A stretch of DNA of 64,000 nucleotides from positions 4,402,001-4,466,000 of the forward strand of contig OY821751.1 of the NCBI GenBank assembly GCA_963682055.1, given 5' to 3'. Position numbers and translations under genes: made by a program. Positions 1 to 9,274 of this stretch are shown here, in pieces (within the stretch, counting starts at the first letter, position 1; each line of letters starts with the position of its first letter). This DNA is from Primula veris. Lineage: Eukaryota > Streptophyta > Magnoliopsida > Ericales > Primulaceae. The notes beneath the pieces were generated by a model. It searched no databases. It was not told the DNA's origin and saw nothing but the letters and a program-made list of their open reading frames with translations.

Positions 1-363
1 AGACTCAAATCCTCTCTCTCTCCGATCTCTATTCTGCAAAGTCCAATCCTCTCTCTATTCGATCTTCTCACTATAATGTCGTCAATCTCCATCCCAATTT
101 CTTGTCTAATGAAGTAAGTTGCATCTAGAGGTTAATCTCAAAAACAAATAGCCTAACTTGCAAGCATTATGAATATATCTATTTCTAATGTTATCAATTA
201 CATTCACAAATTTGTTTAAACTATTAACAACCGAAAATTCGATCTCCTTAATGACATTCGATCGTTGAGACTTTACCAGTATTATAACTACCAATTCCTG
301 AATATATACCAAAATCAATCTAAGTTTCACACTATTAGTTACCTCTTCGGTTTTACAAGAAAA
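1..363 (+). repeat. Partial copy of repeat segment S (promoter-like leader)
   Basis: The stretch matches 17458-17844 and 47456-47831 almost base for base: a CT-rich leader, then an AT-rich stretch that becomes the 5' flank of an acyl-activating enzyme fragment. It is the right-hand end of a segment that recurs in both large duplication copies, so the array continues to the left of this window. No protein is supported here; the short minus-strand reading frame recurs only because the repeat does. Confidence 0.75.
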
Positions 364-533
364 ATAGAGAAAATCAACCCTAGTCCCATTAGGTAATCCC
401 CTTCAAGTCCTTTGAACTTTCTAGAGAGAACCACAATAGTATACGAAGACTACCTACACGTGGAACGATACTTCTCATAGATGCCTTTGAGTCGCATTCT
501 CGATATCAACCATGAGCATAGAAAAATGGCAAG
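364..533 (+). pseudogene. Truncated acyl-activating enzyme (AAE) 5' fragment
   Basis: In frame pieces match residues 1 to about 65 of the intact AAE gene at 53675-55695: the LTPLNFLERT block, the TWNDT block and the MGIEKG block are recognisable on the plus strand. The start codon is ATA instead of ATG, there is an early TAA, and about 25 bases around codons 30-38 are missing. After the MGIEKG-like block the sequence switches to unrelated DNA at the same point as the other AAE fragments in this window, so it is a copy of one founder chimera rather than an independent truncation. Not functional. Confidence 0.8.
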
Positions 534-589
534 TGATGGAACGGCCGCCATTGAGACTGTTATACGGTATAATCGGGATTATTATGTTT

Positions 590-850
590 GAATATCATTA
601 ACTACGAAAGTTTTATTATTTAGTAAAATGAACTACGAAATTTCCCATTTAGTAATATTAACTATAAATAAATACATATTTCTTTGTTAGCATTTGATAA
701 ATAAACGTAATTAAAAGGGATTATCATTTATCAACTTATTTATGTTTTTGTATCAAATGTTAACAAAGTGTATAGTTGATAGTAATAAAAGAAAAAACTC
801 GTAGTTCATGATAAATAAACGCTAAAACGTCCATAGTTAAATATATTAAA
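590..850. mobile_element. Foldback MITE-like element
   Basis: The two ends are imperfect inverted repeats: the left end carries AACTACGAAAGTTTTATTAT and AACTACG again 28 bases on, and the right end carries their complements (CGTAGTTCAT near 810 and ATAGTTAA near 835). The centre also pairs (TTTGTTAGCATTTGATA near 690 with TATCAAATGTTAACAAA near 755). It has no coding capacity. The flanking sequence (left up to about 589, right from about 880) is continuous in the related fragment at 5160-5260 read on the minus strand, which supports an insertion. Family and target-site duplication not determined. Confidence 0.55.
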
Positions 851-1056
851 ACATGATAAACTCCGGAACAACATATAACCTATTTTGATTTTACGCCATC
901 AATTACTATTTATTAATCATTCGAGCGATTTTAGAGAGAGATTCTATGCTTTAGCGATTTTACACGTGGACCTCTCTTTCTATATTTAGTTCTCATTAAT
1001 TAAGAAATGTCAGAATCTTCCTTCCACTGGCCATGCTTTCATAACCTCTCTACCAC

Positions 1057-1227
1057 CACTACAAAAAAGAGGTACAATCAGGGATGAATTTTGTCACATA
1101 TATTTTCCCTAACTCGGTTATCGCAGACGGATTTGCAACGTAGTTTAATTTTACTGACGGTTTTTGTTATTTCATGACAGATTTCTGACAGATTAGGCCA
1201 TGTATGATTGAACTTATTTTTGTAGTG
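1057..1227. mobile_element. CACTA (En/Spm-type) MITE
   Basis: The 171-bp element begins CACTACAAAAAA and ends TTTTTGTAGTG, the terminal inverted repeat typical of plant CACTA transposons, and it is bounded by a 3-bp direct repeat CAC (1054-1056 and 1228-1230), the duplication size known for this superfamily. It contains no transposase, so it would need a partner elsewhere in the genome. Internal GACGG/GACAG motifs may be subterminal repeats. Confidence 0.88.
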
Positions 1228-1230
1228 CAC

Positions 1231-1763
1231 ACAACTGCCTTAGACATACATTTCCTTTCTACTTACAATGAGGTAAATTCTATATCGGTAAGTTTTTCTA
1301 CATATATTTGTATTGAATTGGCCGGATGTTTGATTGTGTTTATTGGTCCTAATATTCGGTAGGAACATTTAGATCGGGTTAATTAGTGTTTGCACTCCGA
1401 CGGAGTTTATTGTGAGTCTTACTAATTGGATATTAAAAGCCCTATGTTAGCCAAAAACAAATTAGCGATAGAAGAATTGCTAGTTACGTATACTCGATAA
1501 GAGTTCCATCTCTCACAGAAAGGTTTGGTAAAAAAACTGGCAAACATATGTTGCCATAAGACGTGGAATAGTTTCGAATAAGAATTTGAAGTGTGTAGAA
1601 TGACAGATGGAAATCTCTCCTTAGCACTAGTATGTATTTTTGAAAGTTTTTATTTTAATTTCTGTTGTAATAAGGTCGTTTTGACCATACATTATTATCA
1701 TTAATGAAATAGTGGGCATTCCCCATTGCACATCAATTTATATAGAATAAAGGGTATGCCGCC
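1231..1763. other. Non-coding stretch left of duplication copy A
   Basis: I see no supported gene here: no long reading frame, and no matches to other parts of the window. Copy A of the large duplication begins at about 1764, where similarity to 33737 onward starts. Confidence 0.5.
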
Positions 1764-2428
1764 ATGGTGTTGTGTGTTAATTTTTTTCCAATTCAGATAA
1801 ATATTTCGGCCATTATAGTGACATTGTTGCCATCGTCCTTCATGGATGACTTACGACAATGAACGACATCTCTGCTGTATGGCTTCATGAATGGTGGGGT
1901 TTCATAGGGGAACGTTTTTTTTTTTTGATTTAGCCTTTTGACCAAATTTCTCAAGGAAATTATCATGCATGCATTGCTTCAAAAGCATTAAAAATTCTTT
2001 CCAGACGTAGTACGATTTACCATACTATGAATGGGCAAGCTAAATTTATCACTCAAGGCAAGGAGGGAAGGAAAAAATCAAAATACTGATCATACAAAAT
2101 CTTGAAGATAAATATTGGGTTACTTTGACGCAACAATTCTGACACATGCAATAAGGTTATTAGCGATTTCGTACCTTGTATTGTTGCGTAATTCTTATTT
2201 AGTAATCTATATTGTTAATTTTTTCAATTAGTATTTGTGTTTTTTTAAATTGTTTTTGATATTTTCCATCCAATGATGAATTAGAACATGGCATCATGTT
2301 TGTTTCCCGTTATAGCCAAGGGTATTTCGGTCAAGTATAAGATTTGTTCCATTCAGAATTTGGATGGAAAAGTTTAAAATTACAAAAAACACGAGTATAG
2401 GGTATAATAATTGAAAAAATTAACAATG
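1764..2428. other. Left end of the duplicated unit, no gene seen
   Basis: The stretch corresponds to 33737-34280 in copy B. It contains poly-T tracts and no reading frame that I can support. Confidence 0.5.
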
Positions 2429-2431
2429 TAA

Positions 2432-2869
2432 GAGCATGTACGTACAATAGTGTTGTTATCTCTATTGTTAACTAAAAATGTTAGCTAACAATGCAATTTT
2501 GTCTGCCCATTAGTTGTGTTAAAGTGTGTGTTAACTTTATAGATGTTAAAAATAATTTTAAAGATAACAATATTTTTAATTGTTATTACTTGATGACATG
2601 GCAAAAAAGTCTATCAACACCCACAATTAACTGTTATTTCTCACGTATATCTTTTATATCTCTTACATACAGCTATTTATTTTCTCTCAGCACCTATCCA
2701 TAGTAATATATTTTGAATAATTAATTTTTAGTTAAAATAGATAACATTTTTAAAGTTAAAACTAATGTGGGTGTTTAACTTAATATATCTATGTGTCATT
2801 TAATAGCTTTTTAAATAATGATGTGTCACTAGTTAACAATAAAAGCTAACAAAATTATTATGGATGCTC
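2432..2869. mobile_element. Tourist/Harbinger-like MITE
   Basis: The element begins GAGCAT and ends ATGCTC and is flanked by TAA on both sides (2429-2431 and 2870-2872), a 3-bp target-site duplication of the kind known for PIF/Harbinger and Tourist elements. Inner parts of the termini also pair loosely (GTTAGCTAAC and GTTAAC blocks against AGTTAAC and AGCTAAC). A 70-codon reading frame inside has no recognisable content. The counterpart region is absent from copy B because of a larger deletion. Confidence 0.65.
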
Positions 2870-3050
2870 TAAGAAACTAAACGAGAAAAACGTAATAATA
2901 CAAGCTACAAAAGTGTATAAAACCACATACTATAATATAACAATGAAATGTGATATGGAAATAATATTACATGAAATTTTCTTACACCAAATATGAAACA
3001 ATAGATGATAAAAGTTTTTCAGCTTCAGAACATAGAGGCGTTAAGAAGCG

Positions 3051-3194
3051 CTAGTTAGGTCGGACCTTGCTCTTGTCTTTAGCCTTGCTAATGGATGAAG
3101 CTACCGCCTTAAACATCATCTGTTTCACCGTCTCCTTCAGCTTTGGAACTACACTATTGCCACCTTTTACATTGCTTTGCCTTCCACCCTCCAT
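3051..3194 (-). CDS. SBP-1: small basic peptide, 47 residues
   Basis: I do not recognise this family. The frame runs from ATG at 3194 to TAG at 3051. The peptide starts MEGGRQSNVKGGN, has a central KETVKQMM block and ends KAKDKSKVRPN. It is rich in Lys/Arg (about a quarter of residues), has no Cys, no signal peptide and no membrane segment; residues 20-43 could form an amphipathic helix. Evidence for coding: the related frames at 4693 and 34698 are intact, and the single-residue length difference between SBP-1 and the others is an in-frame 3-bp gap. A TATA box lies about 90-95 bp upstream and the start context is purine-rich (GAGAG before ATGG). The gene is head to head with SBP-2 in an inverted repeat. 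It could still be a non-coding RNA carried by a repeat. Confidence 0.5.
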   Translation of the reverse strand: MEGGRQSNVKGGNSVVPKLKETVKQMMFKAVASSISKAKDKSKVRPN

Positions 3195-3282
3195 CTCTCT
3201 GATCTCGCTCTCAAATTCGGAAATTTGGGCTTATAGCTAGCTGTTCGGTTTCGTGGTATGCTTTCTGGGGAGGGGAAGGAAA

Positions 3283-3290
3283 TATTTATA
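3283..3290 (-). promoter_or_regulatory. TATA box of SBP-1
   Basis: TATAAATA on the minus strand, 89-96 bp upstream of the SBP-1 start codon. The same element sits at matching distance before SBP-2 (TATAAACA) and SBP-3 (TATAAATA), within an otherwise conserved promoter (GCTATCTATAAA). Confidence 0.5.
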
Positions 3291-3770
3291 GATAGCTGGG
3301 GTTGTTGTTTGAGGTAAAAAATATATTTCAGCTGTGTGGAAATGAATTACATGGAAATTTCCATGCAAGGGTTTAGAAGGATATTTATTGTGTGGGTTTG
3401 TGTTGGTTACTGAAGGGTTATTGTTTTTTTTGAAGATTACTGAAGGGTTATTGTGTTTGTGTGGGTTTTGTGTGGTTTATTGATAATATATGTACATGGG
3501 ATTAATTACATTATTTTCTTGGGGGGTTTCGATTAATATGCAGTGGCATTTCCATGTGAATGGATGGGATATTGACCTTAAAAAGAAAAGGACAGTACTT
3601 CTAGAACTTCATTTATTTTTTCTTTACTTTAGGCATGGTTTAGATGTTTCGATTAACTAATTTGTGAATGGAGAGGATAACGCTATAAATATATATATTT
3701 TTTGTAGACTTCGTACTCTGATCGAGCTTTTGGCTTTTATACTAATCTAAATTTCCAAAAATAAAAATAA

Positions 3771-3772
<2 letters not shown>

Positions 3773-3824
<52 letters not shown>
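3773..3824. repeat. (TAA)n microsatellite
   Basis: About 17 uninterrupted copies of a 3-bp TAA unit, in the spacer between the two SBP genes. Absent from copy B, which lacks the whole spacer. Confidence 0.95.
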
Positions 3825-3837
3825 CATCCTTTCAACG

Positions 3838-3950
3838 ATCAATGTGTCTTATTGGTTTTAAAGTATTTGTGTACTACTAGATGGATACACTATACATAAG
3901 AGGTACGGTACTAAGAAAAAAGGAAAAACAACTAAACATGCCTAAAGTAA
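3838..3950 (-). pseudogene. Remnant of an AAE 5' flank
   Basis: The block resembles the sequence just upstream of the intact AAE gene (about 55825-55915) and the flanks at 5540-5630: the TCTTATTGGTTT, GTACTACTA and GATACAC blocks occur in order. No AAE coding sequence remains. It places an AAE-type promoter back to back with SBP-2, the same arrangement seen at 5292-5994. Confidence 0.6.
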
Positions 3951-4117
3951 AGAAAAAAAGTACATAATTTTTTTGACTAATACATTTGAATGAGATTTTT
4001 TTAGAAATATTAATCGTTTTGTGTTTTTTATCCCATCCATCAACATGGAAATACCACTGCATATCAATCGAGACACCCAAAAAAACAACTAAATTAACCC
4101 CATGTACATTATTTGTA

Positions 4118-4500
4118 AACCACACAAACCCACACAAGCACAATAACCCTTTAGTAATTAAAGAACACAAACCCACACAAACCAATAAAAAACATGCGTA
4201 AAGAAAATAAAAAATAACAATTTTTTTAGACTCGTATATTAATTTTGAATGAGATTTTTTAGAAATATTGATCTTTTTGTGTTTTTCTTTCCAAGGTCAC
4301 TATCCCGTCCATTAACATGGAAATTCCACTGCATATTTATCGAAACACCCCAAGAAAATAATCAAATAAATGATAAATCCCATGTACATCATCAGTAAAC
4401 CACACAAACCCACACAAACACTATAACCCTTCATTAAACAACACAAATCCACACATACAATATTAACCCTTCAGTTAACCACACAAACCCACATAACTAC
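4118..4500. repeat. ACAAACCCACAC minisatellite in the SBP-2 upstream region
   Basis: A degenerate unit of roughly 35-40 bp (CACACAAACCCACACAA, then TATAACCCTTCA) recurs at about 4118, 4168, 4395, 4440 and 4476. Its complement lies upstream of SBP-1 (3390-3480), and copy B has it at 34355-34500, so it belongs to the SBP promoter module. Confidence 0.7.
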
Positions 4501-4591
4501 CCTTCTAAACCCTTGCATGGAAATTTTCAAGTAATTCATTTCCACAGTGAACATTATTAATTTTATTCCTCAAACAACATCCCCAGCTATC

Positions 4592-4599
4592 TATAAACA
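4592..4599 (+). promoter_or_regulatory. TATA box of SBP-2
   Basis: TATAAACA inside the conserved GCTATCTATAAA context, about 95-100 bp before the SBP-2 start codon, consistent with a 5' UTR of about 65-70 nt. Confidence 0.45.
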
Positions 4600-4692
4600 T
4601 TTCCCCTGCATTCATCTTTCCAGAAGCATACCACGAGACCGAACAGCTAGCTATAAGCATAAATTTCCAAATTTGAGAGAGAGATCAGAGAG

Positions 4693-4839
4693 ATGGATGG
4701 TGGAAGGCAAAGTAATGTAAAAGCTGGTAACAATAGTGTGGTTCCAAAGCCGAAGGAAACGGTGAAGCAGATGATGGTTAAGGCGGTTGCTTCATCCATT
4801 AGCAAGGCCAAAGACAAGAGCAAGGTCAGACCAAGCTAG
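4693..4839 (+). CDS. SBP-2: small basic peptide, 48 residues
   Basis: Same unrecognised family as SBP-1 and SBP-3. It starts MDGGRQSNVKAGNNS, continues with the PKPKETVKQMM core, then KAVASSISKAKDKSK, and stops after RPS. It has 11 Lys/Arg-type basic residues, no Cys, no secretion signal and no membrane helix, so a cytosolic or nuclear basic peptide is the neutral reading. Against SBP-3 only four bases differ in the whole frame, two of them synonymous. An AATAAA lies about 70 nt past the stop. It lies just right of AAE promoter remnants and left of a minus-strand AAE fragment. A neutral repeat with a fortuitous frame cannot be excluded; transcripts or peptide data would decide. Confidence 0.5.
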   Translation: MDGGRQSNVKAGNNSVVPKPKETVKQMMVKAVASSISKAKDKSKVRPS

Positions 4840-4907
4840 CGCTTCTTAGCACCTCTATGGTCTGAAACTAATTTTTTTTTCATCATCTATTGTTTCATAT
4901 TTGTGAT

Positions 4908-4913
4908 AATAAA
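4908..4913 (+). terminator. Candidate poly(A) signal of SBP-2
   Basis: AATAAA about 70 nt after the SBP-2 stop, conserved after SBP-3 (near 34914). The downstream 4905-5085 region contains a diverged tandem duplication of a block of roughly 110 bp (CATGTAATAT, ATTACATTTCATTGTTATG, then GTTTTATACAC). Confidence 0.4.
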
Positions 4914-5291
4914 ATGTCATGTAATATTCTGTTGTTCATATTACATTTCATTGTTATGTTATATATAGTATGCAGTTTTATACACTTTTGTAGCTTGTAT
5001 TGTGATAGTAAAATTTCATGTAATATATTACATTTCATTGTTATGTGATAGTATGGGGTTTTATACACCTTTGTAACTTGTATTGCTTCATTTACCTCGT
5101 TTAGTACCTTACATTGCTAATTGCATTTTGGTTCATTAGGGTTCCAGAAATATAAATAAAAGCATAATCTTTCTCTCTCTCTCTCTATAAGCGCTGGAGT
5201 GATTAATAGCTAGCTAGTAATTGGTGGCGTATAATCAAACTAGGTTGTAGATTGTAAAATATAACAGTCTCGGTGGTGACCGTTCCATCTC

Positions 5292-5640
5292 TTGCCCTTT
5301 TTCTATGTCCATGGATGATATTGAGGATGCGACTCGAAGGAATCTAGGATATGTATCAATATAGTGTAGGTTATATCGTTGTAAATTACTGAGATGCAAT
5401 CGACATTTTTCTTGTAAAACCGAAGGGGTAGGTAATAGTGTGAATTTTAGCTTGCTTTTGGTATATATTCAAGAACTGGGAGTTATAATTTATTATAATG
5501 CTCGAAAGTCTCGGCGATTGATTAATTGGTGTCTTATTGGTTTTAATGTTTTTACTGTACTACTACGTTTAGTTAGATACACCATGAGGTACGATACTAA
5601 CAAAAAAGAAGAAAAACATCTAAACATTTTTATATAAATT
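5292..5640 (-). pseudogene. Truncated AAE 5' fragment with its 5' flank
   Basis: Read on the minus strand, 5640-5407 is AAE 5' flank and 5406-5292 is coding-like. The MSSMGI-type block and the CYT/YND block match AAE residues 34-64, but codons 2-29 are deleted just after the ATG. A 25-base stretch at 5364-5388 is identical to exon 1 of the intact gene (55574-55598). Beyond about codon 65 it switches to the foreign tail shared with the fragments at 364, 7467 and 20622. Divergent to the SBP pseudogene at 5845. Confidence 0.85.
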
Positions 5641-5844
5641 GGTGGGGAAGACCCACTATTTCATTAAAAATAATAAGAATGATCAAAACATAGAGATCTA
5701 AAAAAAAACTGTTAAGCATTAGTACATCGTACTAGTTTTTCATCTTGTGCGTATGGCTGAAACAAAAGAAAAATAAACATGAACACAAGTGAAAGCGAAA
5801 AAAAAGTAAAATCAAGCCCGAAGGTGGGCTCTAAACCGCTATAG

Positions 5845-5994
5845 TGTGGACGGCAAAGCAATGTCAAAGGCAGCAATAGTTTGGTTCCAAAGCCGAAGGA
5901 GACGGTGAAGCAGATGATGGTTAAGGCGGTAGCTTAATCTTATAGCAAGGCCGAAGACAAGAGCGAGGTCAGACCTAGCGCTGGTGCTTCTTAA
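5845..5994 (+). pseudogene. SBP pseudogene (psi-SBP-A)
   Basis: The frame matches SBP from GRQSNVK onward. The ATG is lost (TGT in the N-terminal region), the third-last block is interrupted by TAA after KAVA, and several acidic changes follow (KAEDKSE). The 3' flank (6000-6230) matches the SBP 3' region. The counterpart at 35849 shares the same lost start and the same stop, so the decay predates the large duplication. Confidence 0.75.
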
Positions 5995-6281
5995 TTAGCG
6001 CCTCTATGGTCTGAAACTGAAAAACTTTTATGATCTATTGTATCATATTTGTGATAATTAAGTTTCATGTAATATTCTGTTTGTTCATATTACATTTCAT
6101 TGTTATGTTATAGTTTGGGGTTTTATACACTTTTGTAGCTTGTATTGTTGTTTTTTCTCGTTTAGTACTTGCATTGCTGATTTTTTCAGTCATGTATTCA
6201 TGTTAATTAGTACATTTTTATGCACATTTTTGCCGATCATTTTTACCTTTTTTTTTTTTGAAATGAGATCTTTATTACCTT

Positions 6282-7466
6282 GTGTCAATTAGTACATCGT
6301 ACTATTATTTCACCTTGTGTGTATGGCCGAAACAAAAGAAAAATAAACATGAACACAAGCAAAAGCGAAGGAAAGAGTAAAGCACCGAAATTGGGCGCCG
6401 CTAAACTATTAATACATGAATGTCGAAACAAGTTCATGTATGGAGACTATAGATTCGTTTTGGTCCTTAACTTTAGATAAAAAAAAAAGTCATTATTATT
6501 TGTCTTTTATTAGCTCCTGTCACGGGCCTATTTAGATAAAGATTAATGCCGACCAGTTGATGCTTTGATAATAAGTGATACCAGGGCATGATCCATGAAG
6601 AACATATTATATGGCGATGTATTTGATATATGGTGTCGAAATATAGGGCTATGTCCCCATCAATGGCGGACGTCATGGTGTTTAGCTTTGCTACTATCCG
6701 CGCCAATGTAAAAACTAAGGTTGCTTCTGAGTGGTGCTCGAAGATGAGTATCATGAGGTTATCATTAGCTCTCGATTTGAGAACCTGCAAGAAATAGAGA
6801 CATTAGAGCAGTGTTTTAATAATCACGGTCTAAAGCGCTAAAAGAGTGATAAAGCGTTTTGCGAAATATAATTGCATACGCTTTTTTGTTTTTAGGGAGG
6901 TAAAGCTCTAAAAGCGTGATTTTGGTGATAATAGTGCAAAAAACATGAATTATAGGGACTTAAAGCGTAAATAGCATGCAACTCTTTTTTCTTTTTAGGA
7001 AAAGAAATCAAAACGGCGTCGTTTTATTTGCAGTTTCTGGAAAAGAAATATCTCGTCCATCTTCTCTCATATATAGCCCTAACTTCATAAATAATACTCA
7101 AATCCTCTCTCTCTGTGATCTCTATTCTTCAAAGTCCAATCCTCTCTCTATTCGATTTTCTCCCTATAATCTCGTCATTCTCCATCCCAATTTGTTGTCT
7201 ATTCTACTCTAATGGAGGAAGTTAGTCCTAGAGATTAAGCTCAAAAACGAATGGCCTAACTAGCAATAATTATGAATATATCTATTTCTAGCGTTATCAA
7301 TTACATTCACAAATTTGTTTAAACTATTAACAAGCGAAAATTCGATCTCCTTAATGACATTCGACCGTTGAGACTTTACCAATATTATAACTACCAATTC
7401 CTGAATATATAACAAAATCAATCTAAGTTTCACACTATTAGTTACCTCTTCGGTTTTACAAGAAAA
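6282..7466 (+). repeat. Repeat segment S, first copy in unit A
   Basis: The segment recurs at 16666-17844, 36295-37477 and 46649-47831, and its right end at 1-363. It runs from a block with ATTAGTACATCG, through a region whose minus strand keeps an open frame of about 85 codons (6508-6765; similar in all four copies, no domain recognised), an AAAGCG-rich stretch, the near-palindrome AAAACGGCGTCGTTTT (7010-7025), a TATA-like TATATAG and a CT-rich leader (7090-7210). It then passes into the 5' flank of an AAE fragment. The layout resembles a promoter and leader that became joined to AAE sequence; origin unknown. Confidence 0.7.
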
Positions 7467-7662
7467 TTAGAGAAAATGAACCCTAGTCTCATTAATTAAT
7501 CACCTTTAACTCCTTTGAACTTCCTAGAGAAAACCGCAATTGTATACGGAGACTACCTCCCGGTAATTTACAACGATATAACCAACACGTGGAATGATAC
7601 TTCTCATAGATTACTTTGAGTCTCATTCTCGATGTCAACCTTGAGCATAGAAAAATGGTAAG
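7467..7662 (+). pseudogene. Truncated AAE 5' fragment
   Basis: This copy is the longest plus-strand fragment: it covers AAE codons 1 to about 65 including the LTPLNFLERT, VYGD, IYNDIT and TWNDT blocks. The ATG is replaced, a TAA follows in the first 12 codons, and small indels break the frame near codon 48. It is closer to the intact gene at 53675-55695 than to the one at 60931-62598. The 3' end joins the common foreign tail; the tail is then cut by the truncated gypsy LTR at about 7725. Confidence 0.85.
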
Positions 7663-7724
7663 TGATGGAACGGCCTCCATTGAGATTGTTATAAGTTATA
7701 ATCGGGATTATTATGTTTTAATAG

Positions 7725-8774
7725 AAAGAGACATAGACCATTGCTAACATAAAAATAAATAAGGTGCACACTAGGACCTCTCACGCCACTCGCCCCAGTC
7801 CGTAAGACGAGTCATTCCCTATCCCCTCGGCCGTCTTATGTCCCCGAAATTAGGGAGAGACATAGACCATTGCCACTAATCTAAATCACAAGGCCTCAGC
7901 CAATAATGTGAAACCATTCAATTATTACATTCTCATACGTCACTTTAATGTAATTCAACAAAACTCATAAGCATAGGTGCTAGATTCACAACTAGCCAAA
8001 CAAGTCCAACAACATAAATCTCATTCAGACAATTTAACAAACACCTTGTATGCATAAACTACAATTCATCTTTATTCAACATAAATTTACCCAATTTCAC
8101 CAACAACTATAATATCACATAATCAACTCATAAAACAAGCAAACCCATCCATAATCTCATTAATTCGAAATTAATAAGTCTAATTTCTCAACGTCTACAA
8201 TTCAAATAAGTGAATTAAAGGTATAAACAATAAAACCCAATTATCAATTTAAGAACATGATTCCCCCCAATTTAAAATAAACGCAAGACCTAACCCTAAC
8301 ATACACCCTCGTCTAGTCGCAATGGATAACCCCCGTTACCTTAGTGCGTAGAGGAGATGCTTCCGGTAAGAATCCGCTAACGTGTTTCTTCTTCTTCTTC
8401 CGAGGCTTGTAATCTCTCTTTTCTCTCTTGTTTTAGGTTTTATGTTTTAAAAAGTGGCTAAAAAGAGGTTTAGAAAACAGTTTTGAGAAAGTTTGGGTAA
8501 GCAAACTATTTGGTCCCCAAAGTTCTAAAAGTTAACTCTTAATCAAAATTATTAATTTACTGCTAAAAAATAACCAATCTTTAGAAACAAAACTATTGGG
8601 TCCTTTTTATTTATAAAATTAGTAACAGGTTTTAAAAATAAAGTTTTTCGGAAGAGTTTCGGTTTTTGGCTAAAAATTAGTCGAGTGACCGGTTTTTGGT
8701 AAAATTTGTATAAAACATTTTTGGATAAATTAAATCATAAATAAAATCCATTTATAAAAATACGGGATGTTACA
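7725..8774 (-). repeat. Truncated 3' LTR of gypsy copy A
   Basis: It matches the 5' LTR from 16665 inward but stops inside the LTR's own roughly 125-bp tandem repeat, about 760 bp short of the expected end. The break point joins the tail of an AAE fragment and is identical in copy B (37735). Confidence 0.85.
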
Positions 8775-8792
8775 ACTAACCCTCCTTAAAAG
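8775..8792 (-). promoter_or_regulatory. Polypurine tract of gypsy copy A
   Basis: On the minus strand AAGGAGGGTTAG lies directly before the 3' LTR start TGTAACATCCCG. It is the expected priming site for plus-strand DNA synthesis. Confidence 0.6.
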
Positions 8793-9274
8793 AATTTCGT
8801 CCCGAAATTTTCCTCTCTAATGAACTATACCCAGAAATGATAAACTATAAATAAGACCATAAGAATTTAAACGTACAATTCGTGTCATAATCCAAGAAAT
8901 AAAATACACTGAGTTCAAAACACATAACAACTCCACCATCCATAACTCCAGATAATGAACAACATGTAAGAATATCAAATAAAATAACCGCCTGTATACA
9001 ATATCTAATAGAATAAAAGACAACAATGTAAAACAAGCAGCTACAACATAAAAGACAATAAAGTAAACTAAGATGACATGCTTCTACCTCAACAACTCCA
9101 CAACGTCTACATCACTCAAAATACGGCCTTTGCCTTTCTAGTAAACTCTACTCTAATAAAATAAACTCCAAATTTTAATAAAATAAACTCCAAACTCTAG
9201 GTGTTACAATCCTTCCCCGATAAAGAAATTTTGTCCTGAAATTAGAAAAACATCTAAACAAAAGTACCTAAAGA

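Larger units (their letters stand above)
3020..4870. repeat. Inverted repeat carrying head-to-head SBP genes
   Basis: The left arm (about 3020-3560, SBP-1 with promoter, read on the minus strand) matches the right arm (about 4030-4870, SBP-2 with promoter) over gene, 5' UTR, TATA region and the upstream block containing TGCATGGAAATTT. The upstream motif with CCATCAACATGGAAAT occurs twice in the right arm (about 4036 and 4310) and once in the left (about 3548). The centre holds an ATA microsatellite and a piece of AAE 5' flank. Confidence 0.7.

Noticed and set aside
364..533. AAE fragments as short functional proteins
   Set aside because: Start codons are mutated and frames broken in the plus-strand copies; the minus-strand copies keep an ATG but stop within about six codons in the AAE start frame.
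4118..4500. CRISPR-like regular repeats
   Set aside because: Repeats are degenerate, spacers are short and similar to each other, and the context is eukaryotic.
7492..7680. Minus-strand 62-codon frame conserved in both units (also 37503-37691)
   Set aside because: It is the reverse complement of the AAE fragment and is conserved only because the fragment is.
5255..7690. Helitron or Pack-MULE capture of the AAE fragment
   Set aside because: I could not find Helitron ends (TC and CTRR with a hairpin) or MULE terminal repeats with 9-bp duplications around the fragments, so the vehicle is left open.
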